Shown piece after piece: positions 21,448 through 32,982 of a stretch of 64,000 nt of DNA. The position numbers and the translations under genes are program-made. Every line of letters begins with the position of its first letter. Positions within the stretch are counted from its first letter, which is position 1. The notes below the pieces were generated by a model, which searched no databases, was not told where the DNA came from, and saw only the letters and a program-made list of their open reading frames with translations. Origin of the DNA: Vitis vinifera. Taxonomy: Eukaryota; Streptophyta; Magnoliopsida; Vitales; Vitaceae. Location of the stretch: contig NC_081808.1 in the NCBI RefSeq assembly GCF_030704535.1, positions 24,989,501-25,053,500 on the forward strand, given 5' to 3'.

Positions 21448-22600
21448 TTGAATGATTTGGTAGATTAGGTTTTCATCTTGGACAGTTTTGACCTATGCAA
21501 ACTGGATTTCTGCTCATGATTCAGATACTTTCTTTGGGTATCCAATTCAGTTCCTGGTGGACACTTCAGTTTTCCAGAAACTTGTAATATATTCCATCTA
21601 TCAAGGATGAGTGCGCTTGACCTTAGCACCAAACTTGTATTTTGGCGCATGGTGTGTTTATCTGGTAGATGCTGGAGTTAAAGATTCCATTGAAGAAATG
21701 AAGCATTCATTCTTAAGTTTTAGCTTCCTACACCTCTTTTCCTCAGCCGAATATCAAAGAGACTTTTCCATAGAAGATAGATGGATGGCTCTACCATTAA
21801 TATGATAGTCTTGGGCACTTTCATTGGTTTTTTGTTCCCACAGTCCTCAGGCTCTGTTACATTATTTGGTTTTTTTGGCCTCATGCATAAATCTTTTGTT
21901 AGGAAGAAAGAGTATGGGGAAAATCTACTTTGATATTGATGATTGTATGAGCTCCATATTTTGTAGATTTACACCTGAGAAGCATGTATAGACCAGTTAC
22001 AGAAGTAATAATTGGAACTATGTACATAGATTCTGTTTCTTAGCAGATTGCTAGTGGAGAGGGTTTTGTAATAGACCTTTATTATTTTCAGAGATTTTAA
22101 ATTTTTTGCAATCAAATGCAGTATTTTCCTTTTTTTTTTTCTTTTTTTTCTCCTTTTACTTCAAAGAAATATAATCATGGGGGAATGCTTTGAACTGCTT
22201 TCTGACTAGCACTTCCTCTCTATATCTGAAAGTTTTTCCATGACTGGAAGCTGTCTGAAGAACTAACAACTAATGGCACACGCAGTTCCCTAAAGAGGCT
22301 GTGAATTTATGGAGTTTGAAATGGCACATGAATTCCAACCCTCTTACATGAACTTCAATAGAACTTTTGATGTTTTTGTCTCCCAAAATTTGGATTATTT
22401 CAGTGGTAACAATATAACAACAAATTTAAAAACAGAATGAGATATTCTGAGCAAGGGGAGCTGAGTTGTCATTTGCCCACATGGAAATAGGGGTGGAGAA
22501 GCAAGAGGAATAAGAAGCCACATGATTTGATGGCCAAGGTGGACCCCAAGACTCCACAACCCACCACACAAATTCTCATACAAAGGCTTTGTAGGCTGCC
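21448..22600. other. 3' UTR of the SWIM gene and spacer to PsaN
   Basis: No further exon was recognised. A long pyrimidine/T tract lies at about 22126-22155. The sequence contains several AATATA/AATAAT-like words but no poly(A) signal that can be chosen with confidence. Confidence 0.4.
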
Positions 22601-22772
22601 AATAGGAGTGAGGCAATCTCACCTTATCCACACTCCCACCACAACATTGCATTACACTCATCATCTCTTCCTTCCACATCACTCCTTATCAATTATCCAG
22701 CCCCCTTCCAAAACATTGCTCAGTCTCTGAATTTGCACTTCAGCTTCTCCTCTTGCACTTACAGCTGCAGCA
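22600..22772 (+). promoter_or_regulatory. Proximal promoter and leader of PsaN
   Basis: The 170 bases before the ATG are C- and A-rich, with many CACT, CCACA and CATC words. They include CCTTATCC near 22622, which on the other strand reads GGATAAGG and matches the I-box (GATAAG) common in light-responsive photosynthesis promoters. No convincing TATA box is seen, as is common for photosystem I genes. The regulatory role is inferred from motif and gene type. Confidence 0.4.
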
Positions 22773-23483
22773 ATGGCATCAGTCAACTCCAGTGTTCTAG
22801 CATGTAACTATGCCATCTCCGGTGCTGGAGCTCCGGAGCTTAACTCCAAGCTTGTTTCAATGCCATCTGCTGCATCCCCAGCTGTGGCTGGTCTCAAACT
22901 GCCTGCGATCAGGGCCCAACAGGCCAGAGTTTCTGATTCCAAAAAATGGGGTGCTGGAGAGGGGAGAAGAGCAGCCCTTGTGTACTTGGCTGCCACCCTT
23001 TTCACCACTGCTGCTGCCTCCTCTTCTGCCAATGCTGGGGTCATTGACGACTACCTGGAAAAGAGCAAAGCGAACAAGGTTTGTTCCAGGATCCTTCTTT
23101 TTATGTTTTTATTTTTATTTTGACTCCTATACAATTATAAACAATACTTATACTGAGGTCGGATCATGAATAGGAGTTGAACGACAAGAAAAGGTTGGCT
23201 ACAAGCGGAGCAAACTTTGCCAGAGCATACACTGTTCAATTTGGAACCTGCAAGTTCCCTGAGAACTTCACTGGCTGCCAGGATCTCGCCAAGAAAAAAG
23301 TGAAACCCATACTCTCAACTAATGTCCTCTGTTTTCCCAGTTGTATTACAATGATGACTGTATAACTGATTTTCTTCCGTTTTGTTGGTGCAGAAAGTGC
23401 CTTTCCTTTCTGAAGATCTAGAGTTGGAGTGTGAAGGAAGGGACAAGTACAAGTGCGGTTCCAATGTTTTCTGGAAATGGTGA
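22773..23483 (+). CDS. PSAN: Photosystem I reaction centre subunit N, chloroplastic
   Basis: Three exons: 22773-23078, 23174-23299 and 23394-23483, giving 522 nt or 173 residues, close to the usual PsaN length. PsaN is a small lumenal subunit of photosystem I near the plastocyanin docking side. Residues 1-88 form a bipartite transit peptide: a stroma-targeting part, then a twin-Arg signal (GRRAALVYLAATLF) and a cleavage-like SANA/GVIDDYLEKS, fitting Tat import. The mature part is 85 residues with four cysteines (GTCKF, TGCQD, LECEG, KYKCG) and the family ending SNVFWKW. All splice sites are GT-AG and phase 0. No defect is seen, and expression is probably light-driven. Confidence 0.96.
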
Positions 23484-24664
23484 AGAGGGCAATCTGTTTA
23501 TCTCTCTGGCAAACCATCTACTACCCTCCAACATGTATCTAATTTTCCATCGAGAATCTTTGAATGCTTTACTCAACTTATGTTCTCTCTACAGTTTCTT
23601 TCTGTTGCTTTCTTTTCCTTTTATTGAGTACTCAGAGGTTATTGTGGAATGGTGGGAGTTTTGTGCCCAAACCTTGTGGCTGGGTTGGACCTCTAAACAT
23701 GGCTTTGGGTTTAGGTTCCTTGGTTGGATCATTCTTAGATCGACTATATTTGATCAATACATAAAATAACTAATGGGTTGATCAGGGAACTCCCCCTCTG
23801 CCCCTACACTTAAAAAGCGTGAGTGATCTAATAAGGGCTGTTTGTGGCATCTGCAAAATTGGGCTGCTCGATCACCATTACAGTTGCTTCCTATTTTAAT
23901 TTACTGATGGTTGGTTTTCCTGCATACAAGGATTCAAGATCATTACAGAAAGGCATTCTTCAATAACTAATGTAATTACTTTGCAGAAAATCAAACCATT
24001 CCCTTAGTAGGCAGATTGGGGTGAGTAGGGGTTAGCTCCCTGATGAGTTCAGGATTCTGTTGGGACTGTCCCATTGCCATCCCTAATGTCACAGATTTCC
24101 TGCTAGATTTCCTGCCTGTGTGCAAGTTAGAGAAGAATAGATAAATGAAAACCAACGAGTTTGAGTTCAAAATCCTGTTTCAACCAGTTGAGAACCAAGA
24201 TGACAATGTGAACATCCCATTTATAAAATGAATTTGTTTTCTGTATACATATCCCAGTAATCTGTATACGTATCACAGAAATCTCTACAAGAACTAAATG
24301 GATTTTTCTATATGAACCTGTGATTGTATAACCTGAGCTTGAAATAAAAAAAGACAGAAATTACAGATGGAACATGGTTAAGAGAACCTGCCCAACATAA
24401 GACAAATCATCCTGACTAGCCAGTCCAACCACTCAAGATGATTGCACCTTCAGCAGAATCTTGAGGTAATAATGGGCTATAAGTGCTTTCAACCTCAAGA
24501 GCACTGGCACTAGATTGAATTTTTGCTCGACAAAATGCACAACAATCCCAATCCAATGGTTCCCAAGCTGTAGTATGGTTCAAATTTATCTCATTTGCTC
24601 AAAGCTGACGCAGATCGCCAATTGCTGAGATGTGATTCAAGTAAATCCTCAAGATCAAATTCAG
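23484..24664. other. PsaN 3' region and convergent spacer
   Basis: This lies between the PsaN stop and the stop of the minus-strand polygalacturonase gene. Open frames such as 23431-23769 continue the PsaN exon out of frame and have no recognisable product. Both genes must end in this stretch. Confidence 0.45.
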
Positions 24665-27598
24665 TTAACTGCTATCAATTTGTAAATTTCCAAGGTGGTC
24701 TAAACACCATGATGAAGAAACATTGCTCTGCATCTGGGGACATGACACTGGAAAGACCGCATCTGTAAAACCTGAGACAAATTCGCAGTGCCATTTTGCT
24801 GCTGGAGCAAGACCAAGTAGAGTAACATTTTTCATGCATATCCCTTCATAAGGTGCACCCTCAATACCCTCCAAGAGTGGGGCTTTCGTTGAATTCAAAC
24901 TGACCACATTACTTATAAAAATACCCTTTATTTTTGGGACAGCTTTTGGGTCCCATCCGTCATCAGGGTGGTCATTGGAGCCTCTACTGAACCTTATAGG
25001 TACCTTAACTCTCTCCATTCTTATGTTATTTATGGTAATATTTACCACATATCCTCCTCTCCCCTTATCAGTCTTTATTCGTACCCCAGCTGCAGAATCC
25101 CAAATATGCAAATCCTCCATAGTGACATTTGAAATTCCACCTGACATCTCACTGCCTATTCCAACCCCAGAACACGTTGGAGTAGTCCCTGAAAGCCTCC
25201 TCACTATGATGTTTGAGCTTGGACGAGCCATGGCAATGCCGTACTGATCCCACCCACTTTTCACTGCTACAAGATCATCCCCGCTCTCAATATAACAGTC
25301 TTCAATGCAGACATTGGTACTTGAGTCTAAACCATCAAGTAAGAGATTAGAACTTCTATTCAGTTTTTTAATCCTTCTTTCATTGATCTAGCAAATATCA
25401 TGCTTAGATGAAATGCAGAGGGGGAAGGAACAAAGGAAGGAGAGCATACCTGGATCAATACCATCAGTGTTTGGGGCATTAAGAGGAGCCAAGATTGTCA
25501 CGTCTTTGATAACAACATTGCTGAAACAAGTAAAAAAACAAATTAGCTAAGACCATAAAATTTACTCTCAAATAACAGGCAGAAAAAGAAGAAAAAAACA
25601 GTCATTAATCCTATTGTTTATGAGTGTTGTAATTCATTACATACTTCCCCTGTCCCTGTGCCTGCAAATCAATCCTTGAAACAATTAAGCCCACCTTCAG
25701 GTCAGCTCCCATAAAATGTGTTCTTTTATAATGAAATACCCCACTATTTCAAGTTCTTATAGAGCGTCCCCTTTATTTTTCCCTTGAGCTCAAGGCAGTT
25801 TTCTTTGCTATACAAAAGGGACTAATTAGGTCTACTAGTTAGTTTAAGATTGGATTGAGAATTGAGTGAAGCTCAAGGCTGCAAGCATAGCTATACTCAG
25901 TGTTTATATAGTCACTAATGTCACAAACTATGTTATTCTTCACTTTCTTTAGAGCGTAATCATTTTCTGATATTAAACCAATTATCTTTATCATGGTCCA
26001 AGAATGTCTATTTCATATCAAAATGAGCTTGATCATCGAATAACTGGGTAAGCATATATACACTTGAAATTGCTAAAACTACCATGTAAAGAAAACATAA
26101 AGAAGGTGAATGGAAATTAAAAATAGACCACTCTAGAGAAGCCAAACCTGCAGTAAACAGGATGGATAGTCCAGAAAGGAGAGTTCATGAAGGTGAGGTT
26201 TGAGATGAGAATGTTGTGAGAGTTCTTAATTTCAAGCAGGTGGCCTCGGGTGTGCTCCAATGTCCTGTTCCACCACAGCTCCCACCACATCTTTCCTTGA
26301 CCATCAATTGTTCCATTCTGTCCTGAAACCAACCAAATAATACAGAGTGATGTGATGCTTATAAACCATTGGTTAAAGCTACCGACAGTGCCCAAATTGG
26401 AAATGTCACAACCATCCAACCCCGGGTGTCTGAGGGTACACCAAAGGACTCCTTTGCTACTTTTTCTTGTTGCAAATATTTTCAATTTCATGTATGCACA
26501 TTAGGGAGCAAGAGATAATGTTCAACCACACAAAAAACTACCACAATGGAAACACCATCCCAAAAGGCGAATACAGGCATAGCTCAAATTTCAAAAGTGA
26601 AATAAAATGGATTGTTGATGCATCATACCAGTAATGACAACATTGGCGAGAGCATCTCCATGGATAAGACTAATATGTCTTCCACCTAATCTCTCTCTTC
26701 CTCTTCCATATGAAGGCAAAGGCTCTATGATTGGCCAGTCCTCCAAATCCTATTTTTAATACAATCCAAACAAACAGAAGTATTTAGTAACTCACCCACA
26801 AACAGATGCTTACCCAGAAAATTTTGAAAAGAAGAATCAATAAGGAAGTGTTTGGATTTAATTAATCTACCACTGGTTCAACTGATTCAATCACAACTGC
26901 ATTATGGTCTGAGCACTCAAGAAACACCATCACCGTAATCACCAAAACAAACAACATCCTAAACATATTTCACTAATTTTTCAGAAGAAAAAAGAAAACC
27001 CAAATCCAACCACAACCCTCAATTCAATTAAATCATCCAAATAAACAAAAATCAAATAAACCCACTTCAGAGAACATAAAAACAAAAAATAAATAAATAA
27101 ACCCATTTCATAAAATAGGAAAAACCAAAACAGTAATTTTTTATTTTAGAATTTTGGTACCTGGGAACCCAGAATCACAGCACCCTCTTCCAGAAAAAGG
27201 GTGAAATTGCTGGTGAGATTGAAGCTTCCCGTAACCCATCTTCCTCTTGGAACGTTAAGCTGGGACCCACCTATGTTTCCGAAACTTTGCATGTACCGTA
27301 TAGCCCTCCGAAACGTTTCGGTATTGGACGTCACGCCGTCGCCCACCCCACCGAAATCTCTTATCGACATCACCACCTTCCTCGGCGGCACCTCCCGGAA
27401 AAGCCCGAAACAGCTGGGTGCTTCTTCCGATATTCCGGTTTCTCCGCCGCCCAACACGACCCATCTCGGGAAAACCGTTTTGGTGCCGATTTGGAAACAG
27501 GAAACGACTAGAACTATAAATACAAGTAGCAGAAATGCCCATGAAGGCCTGGTAAAACCACCCATTGCTGCACCAAACCATGCTTTCTCTGAATCCAT
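24665..27598 (-). CDS. Polygalacturonase-like GH28 (pectin lyase-fold) protein
   Basis: Five exons on the minus strand: 27598-27161, 26749-26629, 26322-26148, 25520-25450 and 25326-24665, giving 1,467 nt or 488 residues. The start is the ATG at 27598; an in-frame ATG at 27616 would add six residues. An N-terminal hydrophobic segment (residues ~20-37) suggests a signal anchor or signal peptide for the secretory route. GH28 landmarks are NTDGIDP (262-268), a GDD at 284-286 and RIKT (351-354). Where classical enzymes have a GHG motif, this one has CSGVGIGSE (320-328) and lacks the His. That fits a large plant clade annotated as probable polygalacturonases whose substrate is less certain. It likely acts on cell-wall pectin. 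All introns are GT-AG. Confidence 0.9.
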
Positions 27599-28880
27599 TT
27601 TACACTTTAGATACATTAAACCTCTGAAATCTTCCAACTTGAAATTTATAATTTATAAATTTAGAAAAAATAAATTAATTGAAAATAAAAACTGGGGTAG
27701 AAAAAATGGTGTATGGTGAGACGATGGGTGATATATGTACGAGGAGAGGAAGAGGGGAGGCTCGTGCTTAAGGTGGAACAGTGCGCATTGCGCATGCTTG
27801 AGTGCGCCGTTTAGAAAGTGTGTTGTCTTACGATTTAAATTACGCTTCTCTCCCTTCACTTCTAAATAATTACAAAAACTTATCTTGCTAGTTTTAACTT
27901 TTAATTAATTAATCGGTTTATTAAACTTTACCCGTAACCTCTAATCTTTTTCACATTGCTCTCTCCCATTTAAAATCTAACAATATACCCTTCTTATTTC
28001 GTAAATACATATAATGTACATTTATTATATGACAGTGTTAACTATAATGAATGAAAAACATATATATTAAACACGTGACATGTTTAAATTAGGATAAAAT
28101 TGTCATTTCAATTTAAAAACTCCGAAACCCAAAACTATATCATTGTTTAATGAATATCAAAGAAAAATAATAGATATTATTAAATTAAAAAAATAAAGAA
28201 AAATAATGTATATTATTAGATTAAAAATAAATAAATTTTGTGTGTTTTTTAAATTACTTTCATGATCAAGAGAGTGATAAAATGATCACAATTATTTTTT
28301 AAAAGTAAGATTAAGTGCATATCATGAAAATAATTTATCTTTATTTTCTTAAATTAAAATAATTCAATATTGATTTTAATGGGTAACATTAATTTATTGA
28401 TGTTCATTTTATATTCTAAATTTAGTAATATTTTAGAAATATAAAGAAAATAAAAGTAGAGGTGTAATACTTATTATTTAATAACAAACTTAATACTTAT
28501 TATTTAATAACTTAAGTTAATTTTAAAATAAATTATATTTAAATTATTAATTTAAAATCTTATTATTAAATTCTTACTTTAAGTGGTAAGGTTATTTGAT
28601 AAAATTAATTTAAAATTTATTATAAATCATCAAATTAATATATTTATCATCGATAAAGAAGATCAAGTAATAATGAAAGTCATCGAATAATAAAAAAAAA
28701 ATATTATAAAGGTAATTACGACAAATGATGATAAAAAGATAAAATAAAGATATGAATATAATAATAAGTTAATTATTTTTATTTATTAATTAAAATTATT
28801 TTTTAATTTAAATTATAATCATTAAATTATTTTATTAAATATATTTAATTTATTTAATGACTCCGAGGCACAATAATTTT
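27599..28880. other. Upstream region of the polygalacturonase-like gene and AT-rich spacer
   Basis: The first ~300 bases upstream of the ATG carry the presumed minus-strand promoter. Beyond 27900 the DNA is very AT-rich with many short TTAA/AATTA words. No exon or bounded repeat was recognised. Confidence 0.4.
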
Positions 28881-29420
28881 TATAACTGACATGCAAATAT
28901 TTTCACTTTATTAATTATGGAAAAGTTGATGACAAGAGAAATAATTTTGAAGAAAAAAATAAAAAAGTAAAAAGGAAACCGGTAAGAAGAAGGGAAGGGA
29001 AGCGTGACCACATAGGAGTAGAAAACGCGGAGGCGGAGGGGCGTATATTGCGCATAGAGGCGTGTGTTAGCAAAGAGTTTCAAAGCCGGACGTTGGGCCG
29101 AGTTTGGAAAGTTCGAGAAAGGCGTGATCTGGTCTGCGTGTCATGAGATTTTATCGTCTGTGGTTGAGACCAAAGGTCCACCAATATTCCACCGATATTT
29201 CATAGCCACGTCAGAATTTTTTTTTTCTATATTATGTGGCGAAGATCAGTTGGTGGAAGGTTAGGTACAAATGTGAGGTGCTCCGCACCAGATATAGAGA
29301 AAATTGACAAGGGCGTGATAATTAAGGTGGTGTAAACGAAGCCGCTCGTCACGGGGAACTTTGACAAACATTTAAAAATGTCAACCGTTTGGATTCACGT
29401 CGTACTGACACGTGTCTAAT
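28881..29420. other. GC-richer island without a recognised gene
   Basis: Base composition rises between about 28975 and 29400 within an AT-rich desert. Short open frames on both strands have no recognisable product or splice context. A 10-bp palindrome GACACGTGTC (29407-29416) contains the ACGT core of a G-box/ABRE. The island may be an orphan promoter or first exon, but nothing downstream supports a gene. Confidence 0.3.
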
Positions 29421-30219
29421 TTGTTTTGTTATTTATTTAAATATCCTTTCTCAAATGATTAATAGTAATTCTACTACATACCAATTTAGTGTTTTTTTAA
29501 TTATTATCAACAGTAAAATAAAAATAAAAATATTAAAAATAAAACTAAAATTAAAAATTTAAAATAGATTTATATATCTATCCTTTTTATACATAACTCT
29601 CTTTTAAAATGTTTTTAAAAGATAATAAGTTTTTTTAAAAAAAAATATTAAAAATATAATTAAAACAAAAAATATAAAGCTAAATATCGATTCCCGTCAT
29701 AAATTAAACCACTCATTTACCAATAATCTCCCCTCAGTAATACCCAGGAATTTGAATCCGTGACCTTGACTTTGATATCACTTATAGAACTTCAAATACT
29801 ACCAATTCTCATAAAAGTAATTATTGTTAAGAAATATGTATACCCTAATTTTATATTGCATTCACTCAAATATTTACACACAAGGTGAATTGATGGACGC
29901 CACTAACCTCTAATTTGTCAACAAAAAGTATAAAAACACTTCAAATAAAAATATTGTTACATGCATTTTAAATCATATAAAATTTTAATCTTCTCACTTT
30001 AGTATTCTTATCTTACTTCTTCATATCTTCATACCTTTTTTTTTATTATCAAGAACTCATTGTTAAAATTTTATTTTTCTACAAAAAATTTACAACTTAA
30101 TTTTCAATCTTTTATTTTTTCATAAATTCATTATCTTAATTTTGTTTATGATGATTTTGAAATCCTAATTTATTTCTTCATTGCTTATCTTATAGCATAA
30201 CTTTTTTCTACCGATAATA

Positions 30220-30337
30220 ATTTTGTTAATTTCTTTCACAAAAAAGGTTGTCTTATTTTTATATATTTAAAATATAGTACTTTTGATAATTTCTTTCACA
30301 AAAAGGTTTTCTTATTTTTATATATTTAAAAAAAATC
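30220..30337. repeat. 60-bp direct duplication
   Basis: Two copies of AATTTCTTTCACAAAAA, then GGTT-TCTTATTTTTATATA, are 60 bp apart with few differences. Confidence 0.7.
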
Positions 30338-31316
30338 GTAAAATGGTGATTATGAGTTGACAAAAATTAATATTTTTTTATATATTTAGTTTTAAAATTT
30401 TTTTTAATTTAATTGTATCTTTAATAATTTTTATTTTATTATTAAACAGTTTTTATTCAATTTTAATGGAAATAGATAAAATGATGAGATTACATAATTA
30501 AGTGTCCAATTGAATACATTTTTTAATTTTTATTTTTCTATATAAAACTAGAATACTTTATTTTAAAATTACCATTAATTTTTTTTTTTTAAAATTTGAA
30601 GTACTAATTTTTTTTTTAATAACTTAGGGTTTGTTTAGAAATTAATTTCGGAACCGTTTTTTGTTATCTAAAAAAAAAAGGAAAAAAAAACATATTTGAC
30701 AATCAGGACTGTTTTATATTTTTTTTTAATAATAGAAAATATGATGTGTTTTAGAAAACATCTTTTAGTTATTTTTTTATTGTTTTCACTTGTTTTTTTA
30801 GAGCTATTTTAGAAAATAATTATACAAACATTTAAAGCATTGGATATACAAATTATTTTTAAAATATAATTAAAAATATTAAAAATATGTTAAAACATTT
30901 TAGGTTCTCAATGAGACTTTTGTTCTACAAAATAATAGAGAATAATTTTAAAAAATTATTTTCAAAAACAGTTATTAAACAGGAACTTAATTTTTAAAAT
31001 TATTATTATTATTTTATAAAAACTCATAGCATACCTAAAAATTTTATCTTTTATCCGATATGAGGTATTACATTTTTAATATAAGATATTTCTCCTATTT
31101 TATATAAAATTTATTATTTTTATTTTTATTTTAAAAATATAAAGTAGAAAATGCATTTAAGCAGGATACCAACAAATCTCCAAATTACTTTTGCAATGAA
31201 TAATAAATCCAACTTTTTTACCATCACCAAATTTTAAAAACTAAAACCAAAGGGAATTTTATTCCAATTGGGCATGGGCTCAAATGTACTCCTCATCAAC
31301 CCTACCATTACTTGAC

Positions 31317-31482
31317 CTTTGCTTTTCAATTTAATTATTATTATCTAAAGTGTACGTATAATATTGCATGAAGATTCTTATTGCTTCAAAAATATTATTA
31401 ATTTTGCTTTTCAATTTAATTATTATTATCTACAAGGTATGAATAATATCCATGAAGATTCTTACTACGTAGAAAAAATATT
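31317..31482. repeat. 84-bp direct duplication
   Basis: Two copies beginning GCTTTTCAATTTAATTATTA at 31321 and 31405. Each continues into a CATGAAGATTCTTA stretch and an AAAATATTATTA end, with small differences. Confidence 0.75.
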
Positions 31483-31984
31483 ATTATAGCCGAAAAGGAG
31501 ACGTAGTGGTGGTGGTGGTGAATGTGAACATGGAAAGAGAATCTTGGAAACGTATATTTTTATTTTAGTTTATATTTTTCAACCTTTCAATAAACTAAGT
31601 TAATGTCAAGGACCATTACTAGATGTAATAGACCTTAGTATTATTTAAAAATAATTTAATATTCTTAGGCTTTCTCAAGTGACACATTGACACATGGACC
31701 ATTACTATGAACTCCCTATCATTTTTGAAAATCTTTATCTAAATATTTTTTACCAATTTAAGGTTGGTTTTTCTTCAAATTGATTTTCATTTTTGTATCT
31801 TCTTGATTGCTTCTAGAGAAATCTTTTTTTTTTTACCCAAAATAAAGAATAGACTATTGAGTATAACACTTCCATTAAATTATAATCGAATATAAAAGAG
31901 TATCGTGGAATCTCAAATCCCCTACCAAATTATCATGAAAAATATGAAAACAAATAATTTAAAAATTTTATTGCATGGACGAAA

Positions 31985-32275
31985 GCTTTGATACAAACAT
32001 CGGTAATCAAGAACACAAGAGATAAAATAATCAACACAAACGATAGGTGAAGTTTTAACGTGCTTCAACCAATTATATCTATGTTCACGGATGAAAGAAA
32101 ATTATTTCGCTATACAATAGAAAACATTATAGAGGATAAAACCAAAATATTATCATCAGATACATCTTGTTATTTTTCACATCTCGATCCACCTTGTATA
32201 GTCTTTATATAACCATCTTCATTTCATAACTTTTTTCCTTAATGACTTATAATATTTATAATGATATTTCTAACA
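31985..32275 (-). repeat. Probable Copia LTR fragment with primer-site remnant
   Basis: Read on the minus strand, the segment starts TGTTAGAAATATC near 32275. It has a TATATAAAGAC motif and a CCGTGAACATAGATATAATTGG-like stretch. It ends near GTTTGTATCAAAGC (about 31985-31998), which resembles a mutated initiator-tRNA primer site. No second LTR, target duplication or coding region was identified. Confidence 0.4.
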
Positions 32276-32400
32276 ACATTCCTTATTATTTTATAAGGAG
32301 CTCTAAAAATTATTTCCTTATTCCTAATTCTCACTATAAAACTCAAGTGAGCAATTGGGATGATTGCATTGTGTGAAGCCAAGTTGTTCAGAAGGATGGC

Positions 32401-32974
32401 TAGGGATGGCAACGGGGCGGGTTCGGGGCGGGGCGCCCCCCTCCCAACCCCGCCCCGTTTATTTAAATCAATTCCCATCCCCGTCCCATTTAAAAAATTA
32501 AACGGGGCGGGGCGGGGCGGGGCGGGGCGGGCGGGTATGCTACATTCCCATACCCGCCCCGTTTAGCTTTTTATTTAATTTTAATTTTAATTTTTTTTAA
32601 AAATTACTTTTAAATTTTTTTAATTATATTAAAATAAATATATTTTATAAATAATTAAATAATTATATTTTTTATAACTTATTTTATTAAAAATAATTTA
32701 TTATTATCTATATATTAAAAATAATAAAATAAAATTTAAATTAAATTAATTTTAAATTTTAAATTAAATTTAATTTTAATTTTAATTTTATATATAATCG
32801 GGGCGGGGCGGGGCGGGGCGGGGTGGGGCAATACCCGAACCCGCCCCGAACCCGCCCCGGGTTTCAAAAAAAATCCCAAACCCGTCCCATACCCGTTTAG
32901 AAAAATAATATCCCACCCCATTAGGGGCGGGGCGGGGCGGGTACCCGAAATGACCCGCCCCATTGCCATCCCTA
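32401..32974. mobile_element. hAT-type MITE, 574 bp, TSD AGGATGGC
   Basis: The terminal inverted repeats TAGGGATGGCAA (32401-32412) and TTGCCATCCCTA (32963-32974) are perfect. They are flanked by the 8-bp direct repeat AGGATGGC at 32393-32400 and 32975-32982. An 8-bp duplication and a TAGGG...CCCTA terminus are typical of the hAT superfamily. No transposase is encoded, so the element is non-autonomous. The interior is extraordinary: blocks of tandem GGGGC/CCCCG alternate with a very AT-rich centre, so the ends could fold into a long GC-rich hairpin. Confidence 0.9.
32503..32535 (+). repeat. (GGGGC)n array in the MITE
   Basis: An uninterrupted run of five-base GGGGC units ends in GGGCGGG. Four or more G-runs in a row allow a G-quadruplex. 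A second array lies at 32800-32829 and a short third one near 32931-32942. Confidence 0.9.
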
Positions 32975-32982
32975 AGGATGGC

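Larger units (their letters stand above)
29421..31990. other. AT-rich gene desert with small duplications
   Basis: No gene was seen. Two small direct duplications stand out. One has units containing TTCTTTCACAAAAA at 30231 and 30291 (60-bp period). The other has units containing GCTTTTCAATTTAATTATTA at 31321 and 31405 (84-bp period). Confidence 0.45.

Noticed and set aside
22808-23169. Open frames overlapping PsaN exon 1 in other frames and on the minus strand
   Set aside because: They are shadows of the GC-rich transit-peptide exon.
23431-23769. A second gene directly after PsaN
   Set aside because: The frame overlaps PsaN exon 3 out of frame and reads on through 3' UTR. No domain or splice site.
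27201-27719. Plus-strand 172-codon open frame
   Set aside because: It is antisense to exon 1 of the polygalacturonase-like gene, with no recognisable product.
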